Source: Xenorhabdus bovienii SS-2004 (lineage in GTDB: Bacteria; Pseudomonadota; Gammaproteobacteria; Enterobacterales; Enterobacteriaceae). Taken from it: a DNA stretch of 64,000 nucleotides. Made by a program: the position numbers and the translations under genes. The notes beneath the pieces are model-generated. The model had not been told where the DNA came from and searched no databases. It saw only the letters and a list, made by a program, of their open reading frames with translations. Below are positions 57,519 through 64,000 of the stretch, piece by piece. Each line of letters opens with the position of its first letter. Positions within the stretch are counted from its first letter, which is position 1. The DNA is taken from contig NC_013892.1 in assembly GCF_000027225.1 (NCBI RefSeq), positions 1,116,001 through 1,180,000 on the forward strand, written 5' to 3'.

Positions 57519-58182
57519 CCACTGTAGCGGCGTAGCGTTTAAGGCCAAAATCCGTAACCCGCTGCCAGTCGTGACTCACAATAATGGCAACTAAATTGAG
57601 TGCTTTCACCATTTCCACTATCAGGCTGAAAAGCGTTTCGGCGTTGTGAGGATCGAGTGCCGCAGTCGGTTCATCCGCCAGTAACAGTTGCGGCTGATGA
57701 GCAATCGCACGGGCAAAGGCCACGCGCTGACGCTCCCCAATCGAAAGTTGAGAAGGCATTTTCTTCATCAGTCCGGCAATACTTAAACGGGTAATCGCCG
57801 TATCCAGCCACTCAGAACGCGCCACCAGCCCGGCTATTTGGCGGGGCAACTGGATATTTTGTTCGACTGAGAGCCAAGGAAGCAGCCCGCCATGCTGCAA
57901 CACAAAACCGAGATCCTTGGCACGCACTTGGGCAAGCTGATTTTCCTCACCCTCCAGCAGAGAGGCAGTAATATCACGCGGCGGTATTCCCAACTGGTAA
58001 CATTCCAAACTGTCAGGCCGGAGTATTCCGCCGATCATCTCCAGCAAAGTGCTTTTGCCGCAGCCACTCGGCCCTGTTAACGCAGCGATTTCTCCTGCAT
58101 TCAGCGACAACCGGGGCAGGCTGACGGTAAAACCTTGATCTGCCTGCCCGCGTTGTATCTGCATCGATTGGATGTACAACAT
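57487..58182 (-). CDS. ABC transporter ATP-binding protein (MacB/LolD type)
   Basis: 231 residues. Walker A GPSGCGKS, Q-loop FVLQHGGLLPWLSV, signature LSIGERQR (with the less common IGE), Walker B LLLADEPTAALD and the switch histidine in IIVSHDWQR. This is the LolD/MacB ATPase class that pairs with FtsX-like permeases, as here. Its ATG overlaps the stop of the vWA gene (TAATG), showing translational coupling. Confidence 0.92.
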   Translation of the reverse strand: MLYIQSMQIQRGQADQGFTVSLPRLSLNAGEIAALTGPSGCGKSTLLEMIGGILRPDSLECYQLGIPPRDITASLLEGEENQLAQVRAKDLGFVLQHGGLLPWLSVEQNIQLPRQIAGLVARSEWLDTAITRLSIAGLMKKMPSQLSIGERQRVAFARAIAHQPQLLLADEPTAALDPHNAETLFSLIVEMVKALNLVAIIVSHDWQRVTDFGLKRYAATVDGKQSVFTTC

Positions 58183-60173
58183 TACGGAAGATTTTCTAAC
58201 GGAACGGGGTAGACGTTATCCCGCGGATCACTGTCTGGCGCCAAGGAAATCCAACGATCTACATCTTCGTTATAGCGCTGGTAATAATTCAGCTTAGTAT
58301 TCAAACGGCGGATAAAGCGCTCTTGTTCCAGACCATCCCAACTTTTCCACGTATCTTCATCCAGACTCAGCACTTCACTGAGATAAGGTAAACCTTCGAT
58401 GTATTCACCCAGTAATCCCATTTCACCCAGTTTGGTTGCCTGTTTATTTTTTGCCTGTTTAGGATCATTTCCCATCGTGGCGGCTAATGAACGCAGGCTG
58501 GCAAACATATCATCCGGCGAAATCAAACCTTCATTCGCTGCATTAACAACCTTCTTCATGACTTCGCTCAGATCGCTTAACTCACTCTTGGTGAGCAGCA
58601 CCTTAACCTCTGTCGCCGGAATATTTTGATGCACAAGATCGCGATCACTGATCCAAGATTTAAATACAGGCGGCGCTTGAGTTCCCTGTTTGTCTCCCAG
58701 ATACGCTAATCGCATGGCGTGTCCCAACAACGCAGCATCATGTAATAGAGGCTCTTTGGATAACTCCGTTTTTTTACCCATATAGGATTCGTTGGCACCC
58801 AGCGCGCTGCCTACGGTCTCTTCACCCCGCCATGCTGTTTTAATCTGGCTGGTAATGGCATTGGCAAGGTTATCAACTATCGTGCCAAAACTGTTCACGT
58901 CACCGGAGTTAATCGGATAATAAAGCGGCTTGTGCAAGAAAGCATTGAGCGTCAAATCACGGTACTGATTCTCCGCAGAAGCGTGGTTTTTATGTCCTGA
59001 AGGTGTTTTCAAATGGAGCGCATACAGTGCCACGCCGCGATAGGTTGCTTCCAAACGCACCTGAGTGGCGTCCAACTGAGTCGAAGATAATTTATCATCC
59101 CCTTCCAGCGCTCCCGCATCCGTCACCAGAATCACGTAACGGGCACCGAATTTTGTCCAGTCCACTTTATCCAGCGCTGTCATGACTCCGGCATAAGCAT
59201 CTTCATTCACTTTACTGCTGGAAACGGTGGCTTGTTTAAGGTCGCGCACTTTAGCCAGAAAATCTTTACCATCTTTGACCGTATTGGGATCAACATACAT
59301 TTTGCTGTCATATTCCAGATCAGGGACAGCAGTAACGTTTGAACGATAAGCGACCAGACCAAACTTCACCTGACCAAGTAAGTTTTCTTGTTCAATGCGC
59401 TGATAGATTTTTTCAATCGCCTGCTTAGTGCGATCAATGTAAGGCCCCATTGAGATAGTGGAATCAATCACAAAAACAACCGATGCCGAGAAGCCTTTCA
59501 TCATGTTTTTTTCTTTATCGGGAGAGGTACTGGCGTTTTTACCTGATAATACACTGGCTGTTTTGCCGGCTTCGCTCACCGAAGCGACATTAAGTACCCG
59601 AACCTGATAGCCCGTGTCAGTAAAAATATCATCGGAACCCAGCATCGGCAGCAGATAAAAGTTTTTCTGCTGATCAATCATATAATCCGGTTCACGCGCC
59701 AGCACAGAAGGAACGGATTTGCCCGCTTTCAGATCATTCAGTAACGGCTGTAATTGTGTTGCCGGTTTCGCCGTGTTCAGGATCTTTTCCACATCCGTTT
59801 TATCACGGAAGAACAACATCGGGTTACGACCTGAAGGGTTGGTAAAAGCCAAAGTGAGCTGCATTTTCCAATCTACGCTACAGTTGGCTTTCATCCAGCC
59901 ACGGGAATTTCCATAGCTATCAGGACCAACCCATAGCCATTCTTCGCTACCCTGTTTTTCGCGCTGGTAGACGTAAAAACGGCTGAAAGCAGGTTGTATC
60001 TTCCCTTTTTCACCGACCTTCGCCGACAGCTCACAGCCTGGATAGGTGAGTACGCGCTGATAGAGTGTTTGCTTTCCTTCCTGTAAAAGCGGTTTCTGTG
60101 CTGCCAATGCTCCTGCCGATGCCATCAACACCAAGGCGGAAAAAACCGCCTTCAGCCAGTTAAGGTGTTTCAT
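58182..60173 (-). CDS. Exported vWA-domain protein of the Srf operon
   Basis: 663 residues with a signal peptide (LVLMASAGALAA). A 200-residue N-terminal region contains an SH3-like stretch (WLWVGPDSYGNSRGWMKANC). The von Willebrand A domain follows, about 230-440, with an intact MIDAS: DSTIS in VVFVIDSTISMGPY, and VTDAG. The last 200 residues are helical. vWA domains bind partner proteins through a metal ion, so this is probably the periplasmic adhesion or assembly component. AGGAAAG precedes the ATG. It is coupled to the ATPase gene downstream. Confidence 0.85.
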   Translation of the reverse strand: MKHLNWLKAVFSALVLMASAGALAAQKPLLQEGKQTLYQRVLTYPGCELSAKVGEKGKIQPAFSRFYVYQREKQGSEEWLWVGPDSYGNSRGWMKANCSVDWKMQLTLAFTNPSGRNPMLFFRDKTDVEKILNTAKPATQLQPLLNDLKAGKSVPSVLAREPDYMIDQQKNFYLLPMLGSDDIFTDTGYQVRVLNVASVSEAGKTASVLSGKNASTSPDKEKNMMKGFSASVVFVIDSTISMGPYIDRTKQAIEKIYQRIEQENLLGQVKFGLVAYRSNVTAVPDLEYDSKMYVDPNTVKDGKDFLAKVRDLKQATVSSSKVNEDAYAGVMTALDKVDWTKFGARYVILVTDAGALEGDDKLSSTQLDATQVRLEATYRGVALYALHLKTPSGHKNHASAENQYRDLTLNAFLHKPLYYPINSGDVNSFGTIVDNLANAITSQIKTAWRGEETVGSALGANESYMGKKTELSKEPLLHDAALLGHAMRLAYLGDKQGTQAPPVFKSWISDRDLVHQNIPATEVKVLLTKSELSDLSEVMKKVVNAANEGLISPDDMFASLRSLAATMGNDPKQAKNKQATKLGEMGLLGEYIEGLPYLSEVLSLDEDTWKSWDGLEQERFIRRLNTKLNYYQRYNEDVDRWISLAPDSDPRDNVYPVPLENLP

Positions 60174-60182
60174 TATACTTTC

Positions 60183-61184
60183 CTATTTTTTCAGTGCCGC
60201 TAAACGGGCTTTGGCTTCACTGTTCTGCGGATCCTGATTAATCAGGATTTCGTACCAATAAATAGCCGTTTGCGCATCTGCAACAAAACAACCCTTCTTT
60301 GTCGCCGTTTTCGGATCGTATTCTTGGGCATAACGCAGCGCGATTTGCTTATCACCCGACTGCGACTTATAAGCATAAAGCCGCTGTGCGATATCACACT
60401 GTCCCGCATTTTTCGCCTGACTGATAATTTCCTGTACTTGCAGGCTGGAAGGCTGGCTGCGCAGACAACTTTTAACAAACTCCAGCCCGTTGCCTTTGGT
60501 CATATTTTCCATCGCACAAGGAGCAGTTGCTGAGGCACTGGATATGACAGGCTCCGGCTTTTCCTGCGGTTTCAGCAACCACCAAAGTACACCGGCAACA
60601 ACCAGCAAAGTCAGAACAATCAGCATTCCTTTGTTCGATTTTTTGGCTGATGCAGATGCTGCTGCGTCAATCCGTTCATTGACAGGTATTGGCTGAGGCT
60701 CCGGCAGCTCATGGGATTTTGATACAGTAAGTTCAACGACTGATTCAACAGAGGCGGTTTCCGTCGGCATTGAGACTGGCGGTTCCTGAGCCGGAGGCAC
60801 ATGTTCACTCACGTTGTCAGAAGGGGTATGCTCCCCTTTGGCTAAGGAACTTAAAACCCCATTGGCAATTTTCAGCCCGCCAACCTCACGCTGTATATCG
60901 TCTATTACCGTAACGCGATACGCCACCTGACGTTCCGCCAGCAGCGCATCAACCAATTCAGGGCCAACACGGGCTTCTACCGCACCATCGACTTCCTGCA
61001 ACTCAGGCAAGATCAGCCACTCTTCATTGTTAACCCACTGCCCCTGACCATTCAGAAAACAGCGATCCTGATTACGCTGGATGGATACCCTGACGCCTTC
61101 AGTAGCTCCCTGCCAATCCTCAATGCGCAACACAGCATATCCGGGTTCAACCGGTTCATAAGGCCTCAGCTCTGGTTTAATCAC
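60183..61184 (-). CDS. Bitopic inner-membrane protein linking SrfC and vWA genes
   Basis: 333 residues. A beta-rich cytoplasmic domain (about 1-110) is followed by a Pro/Glu-rich linker, one membrane helix (MLIVLTLLVVAGVLWWLL, about 188-205) and a periplasmic part with TPR/Sel1-like helices (AQTAIYWYEILINQDPQNSE). It is likely to bridge cytoplasmic SrfC to the periplasmic vWA protein. It starts with GTG 6 bases after the srfC stop, with GGAG upstream. I do not recognise a named family. Confidence 0.75.
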   Translation of the reverse strand: MIKPELRPYEPVEPGYAVLRIEDWQGATEGVRVSIQRNQDRCFLNGQGQWVNNEEWLILPELQEVDGAVEARVGPELVDALLAERQVAYRVTVIDDIQREVGGLKIANGVLSSLAKGEHTPSDNVSEHVPPAQEPPVSMPTETASVESVVELTVSKSHELPEPQPIPVNERIDAAASASAKKSNKGMLIVLTLLVVAGVLWWLLKPQEKPEPVISSASATAPCAMENMTKGNGLEFVKSCLRSQPSSLQVQEIISQAKNAGQCDIAQRLYAYKSQSGDKQIALRYAQEYDPKTATKKGCFVADAQTAIYWYEILINQDPQNSEAKARLAALKK

Positions 61185-61190
61185 AACTCG

Positions 61191-63872
61191 TTACTCCGAC
61201 GACAGTTGAATACGATGAATAATGGTGCCCAACCGTTCATTCTGAACGGCGGTAATTTCGCGTCCCGCAGAATGCCCCGCGTTTTCTTTGATTATTTCTC
61301 CGAAGCCGAACAACCAGTCATAGATAAATAGGGCACTGTAGTTCAGTTGTTCGTTTGTCAGCCGATAAAGGCGCTCGTCACCTTTCCACAAGGCAGGATC
61401 TTTTTTGTCCGGACGGGCAAAAATAGGTTGCCCTTTGTTAATGCGGCTCGCCGGGCGTTTCTCACTCAGTATATTCTGATAGCCCAACCACGTAATGAAA
61501 TCATTCATGATGTGCATCACGCGGGATACCTGACGCTCCATCATTTTTTCCCGCCGTACACCCGCCTGCTCAGTATTCGCCAGCACCGCCATCAGCTCAC
61601 CTTCGACGTCCATCCGCTGGATCGCGGTGATTAATTCATCCACCAACATTTCGACAATAGAACGGGAAAGCCCGATAAAATCCGTCATACTGGTTTGTTC
61701 AGGTACAGTGCGCAAGTAATTGATCCACAGTTTGATCACTCTATGAGCAAATTCCTGTTCATGGCTGTGAGCCGAGACGGTTTCATCCGGCGTATCACTG
61801 AAGAGATCAAAATCACTGCCAATCCCGAAGGCAGCGATGGATTCGTTTTCATCTTTACCTTCTATGGATAAATCAAGTTCAGCTTCCTGCATATAAAGCT
61901 CTTGCAGTGCTTTCCGTTGAGGAACTAAACCCGCCAGCAGTTCGCCATGCCTTCCGGCACGGTTCTGTAATGCCTTCAGGATATCTTCGGAGATAAGCCT
62001 TTTTTTCTCCACTTCTTCTGCGCCATCAGGCTGATACCAAGCGTGTAAATTTCCTTTCACCAGTTCATGGCGCGTTTCATTTAACTGTTCAGTAATGCGC
62101 TCTAACTTCATTTCACGCTGGGCGACGATGCCTAAATAATCCGCTAACCGGCGCATACCACCATCATCTAATTGCAGCATGGCATCCCAGGCTTGCTCAG
62201 GTGAGGCAATATGGCGTTGGATTGCAGCATCTTCGAGGAAAGTTTTTTTCATCAAGGTCAGCTTGGAAGCAGTTTCCTGACTGAACTCCGCCTCGCAGCC
62301 CTCTTTCATTGTGATGAATGGCGTGGCCTGACACGGTTTACGCACCAGAAATGCATTGTTAAAGGCACGACCGGGCTGCCATTCCTGCATCCAGGGAAAA
62401 TGGCCGAAACGTTCGGTCATGGCGATTTTGATCATCCCGCCCTGCCCCCAGACTTCACGCAGCATATCTTCTGATTTGGTCAGCTCCTGAGTAATACGTA
62501 AATCGAGTTTGGTGATTGCCCAGACCAATCCTGCCGGGCGACGTGCGCGGCTGTCAGCATCAGCGCCCTGGCTATAACGTATCCATTCATCCAGTACACC
62601 TCCCACATCTTTCACGTTGGATTGTTCATTCGAAGGCGTACAAACCACCAGAACATTCATCTCCTGATTGAGGGTGTAACGCTCAAATAAGTAGGCCACT
62701 TTGCCACGCAGGATTAACTGTGCCAGTGGATTGCTGTCGTCGCTTTCAGCCGTGTTCTGGAGATAATTCAGAGATTCCACCCCCAGACGACCACGATAAC
62801 CGGGGAAGTCCAGCAAATCGACTTCCTCAAATAACCGTTCTCGCGTGGAGGAAAGTAACGGAACATGCAATTCCACAGTCAGTGCAGTGAGTTCTGCCAG
62901 AGAAACTGATACCGGTGCGGCCAGCCCATTCTCTCGTTCCGGACACACCGTAATCTGCAAATCGTTGCTCTTATTCAGGCGCTCCAGCATATCGACGTTC
63001 ATAATGCTGTTAGTTTGTACCAACCTGCCATTCTGCTCAGTGACCAACACATTAAGTGGTGCTCTGACAACGCTGGCACCTCCCAGACGTTGTAGCGTAT
63101 GTGCAAATCGGCGATAAGCCTCGGTGAATTCATGGATATTGCCCCATAATTCACCAAATAACTGAGCACGATCATCAATCGATAACCAAGGTGCCAGCTC
63201 TACCGCCGCTGGCCAGTATTGCAAAGCCATTTTGCTCTGGCTCTTTTCTGCATGACGGATCAGATAGTCCCATAGCGCGACCACATCATCTTCCGCCACC
63301 CCCGGTACTTTATACGCCTGACGTCGCTCGTTCAGTGAAGTAAGCAGCGTATTGATGCGTTTTTCATCATAATTCCAGTCGATTTTCTCCTGATTGAAAT
63401 CATGAATAAACGTATTAGCGAAGATTTTGGCAATCTCCGCTTCGTTGAACAGTTGTAGCTCAATCGGCCAATCAGGGTTAGATGGCCGCACGTGACGGCT
63501 AAAGCGTGTAACCAGACCGGTGGCTTCTTTTCCGCCACCCGGGGGATTGATATGTTCGAGAAAATCAAGCTGATACGACCCCATCTGGGTTTCCAGACGG
63601 CCGTTCTCCCCGGCTGCCAATGAGGAGATCAGATAAGATTTCCCTGCTTGAGATAAACCAAAAAAACCAATGGTCATGGGATGAGTAGCCGCTTTGGCCA
63701 ATCTCTGCGCGGTATTCCGGCTACGGCGCAGCTTCAGTTTCAACCGATCCGCTTCTGTGTTGAGACGCGGGGCATTCCCACGAACCTCTTCAACCCATTC
63801 AATCGCCTGACCTGCCCCTTGCGCCACGTCAAGCCACGCTTGTTTTAATTGTTCGGGAGTAAAATGTTTCAT
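61191..63872 (-). CDS. srfC: SrfC-family large GTPase-like protein
   Basis: 893 residues, annotated in Salmonella and relatives as a putative virulence factor. It has nucleotide-binding motifs of a dynamin-like GTPase: P-loop GLSQAGKS (about residues 71-78), G3-like DFPGYRG (about 354) and G4 TKLD in VWAITKLDLRI (about 450). The rest is helical. It lacks a signal peptide or membrane segment and should be cytoplasmic. Its ATG overlaps the srfB stop (TGATG). It heads a string of envelope genes, suggesting a nucleotide-driven assembly or remodelling role. Confidence 0.88.
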   Translation of the reverse strand: MKHFTPEQLKQAWLDVAQGAGQAIEWVEEVRGNAPRLNTEADRLKLKLRRSRNTAQRLAKAATHPMTIGFFGLSQAGKSYLISSLAAGENGRLETQMGSYQLDFLEHINPPGGGKEATGLVTRFSRHVRPSNPDWPIELQLFNEAEIAKIFANTFIHDFNQEKIDWNYDEKRINTLLTSLNERRQAYKVPGVAEDDVVALWDYLIRHAEKSQSKMALQYWPAAVELAPWLSIDDRAQLFGELWGNIHEFTEAYRRFAHTLQRLGGASVVRAPLNVLVTEQNGRLVQTNSIMNVDMLERLNKSNDLQITVCPERENGLAAPVSVSLAELTALTVELHVPLLSSTRERLFEEVDLLDFPGYRGRLGVESLNYLQNTAESDDSNPLAQLILRGKVAYLFERYTLNQEMNVLVVCTPSNEQSNVKDVGGVLDEWIRYSQGADADSRARRPAGLVWAITKLDLRITQELTKSEDMLREVWGQGGMIKIAMTERFGHFPWMQEWQPGRAFNNAFLVRKPCQATPFITMKEGCEAEFSQETASKLTLMKKTFLEDAAIQRHIASPEQAWDAMLQLDDGGMRRLADYLGIVAQREMKLERITEQLNETRHELVKGNLHAWYQPDGAEEVEKKRLISEDILKALQNRAGRHGELLAGLVPQRKALQELYMQEAELDLSIEGKDENESIAAFGIGSDFDLFSDTPDETVSAHSHEQEFAHRVIKLWINYLRTVPEQTSMTDFIGLSRSIVEMLVDELITAIQRMDVEGELMAVLANTEQAGVRREKMMERQVSRVMHIMNDFITWLGYQNILSEKRPASRINKGQPIFARPDKKDPALWKGDERLYRLTNEQLNYSALFIYDWLFGFGEIIKENAGHSAGREITAVQNERLGTIIHRIQLSSE

Positions 63873-64000
63873 CAGATTTTAATGCTCCCACTGTCGAGCC
63901 AATAATGAGTTTCACCCAAGCCGCTCCCGACCAGAGTATTCAATTTGAAACTGACGTCCTGTGGACGCGGGTTCTGCGTAGATTCGACGATATCCATCTC
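63872..64000 (-). CDS. srfB: SrfB-like protein, last 42 codons (5' part outside window)
   Basis: The minus strand is open to the window edge and ends GSGLGETHYWLDSGSIKI then a TGA that overlaps the srfC ATG. Identity as SrfB rests on its position immediately before srfC and the coupled layout. SrfB proteins have an actin/Hsp70-like fold, which cannot be seen in this fragment. Confidence 0.6.
   Translation of the reverse strand, partial: EMDIVESTQNPRPQDVSFKLNTLVGSGLGETHYWLDSGSIKI

Noticed and set aside
1..64000. CRISPR array
   Set aside because: No series of regularly spaced short repeats was seen. The tandem repeats at 9640 and 43857 have only two units and no spacers.

Overview
The window looks like a chromosomal segment of an insect- or nematode-associated member of the Morganellaceae, most likely Xenorhabdus, or less likely Photorhabdus. 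The evidence is a ybfE-fldA-fur-chitobiase-glnS housekeeping block of enterobacterial type, an AT-rich background, IS630-family insertion sequences, a PAS-LuxR solo regulator, a large non-ribosomal peptide synthetase (NRPS), a SrfB/SrfC-type cluster, and short extragenic repeats starting TATACCC. No 16S gene is present, so the genus is inferred.

Layout. 1-2644: the end of an RND efflux pump and a TetR regulator. 3267-10019: a FimB/FimE-like tyrosine recombinase, a 319-bp segment bounded by perfect 29-bp inverted repeats, and a 1,915-codon inverse autotransporter adhesin. This reads as a phase-variation switch for a surface adhesin. 10111-11450: a toxin remnant and an AEC transporter. 11835-18298: the housekeeping block. 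18535-21703: a minus-strand aminotransferase/MFS/HAD-phosphatase trio resembling a small aminosugar or aminocyclitol module. 21863-24123: two IS630 elements abutting at a shared TA-rich junction, with a serine-recombinase remnant beyond. 24547-31000: an MFS exporter, an iolD fragment, a PAS-LuxR regulator, an XRE/membrane-transporter pair, and a divergent TetR/HPP pair with two operator palindromes. 32004-43370: a three-module NRPS (C-A-T-E-C-A-T-C-A-T-TE). 44087-46174: a double-AAA ATPase resembling those of contractile injection systems, with no injection-system genes beside it. 46600-51240: a gene graveyard with an HTH-only LysR, decayed ORFs, an IS630 end joined to a tRNA-Gly remnant, a TssF-like stub, an IS1 element and an IS3 remnant, around one intact FAD oxidoreductase. 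51533-53114: small accessory genes. 53489-64000: a tightly packed minus-strand operon running from srfB (partial) through srfC to two coiled-coil lipoproteins.

How the parts work together. The recombinase gene runs through the left inverted repeat and ends inside the invertible segment, so DNA inversion would swap the recombinase's last residues as well as the DNA upstream of the adhesin. The Srf operon combines a dynamin-like GTPase, a bitopic inner-membrane protein, an exported vWA protein, a MacB-like ABC transporter, a formylglycine-enzyme-like exported protein and two lipoproteins. This suggests one envelope-spanning machine of unknown function. The NRPS probably makes an acylated or capped tripeptide with a D-configured first residue.
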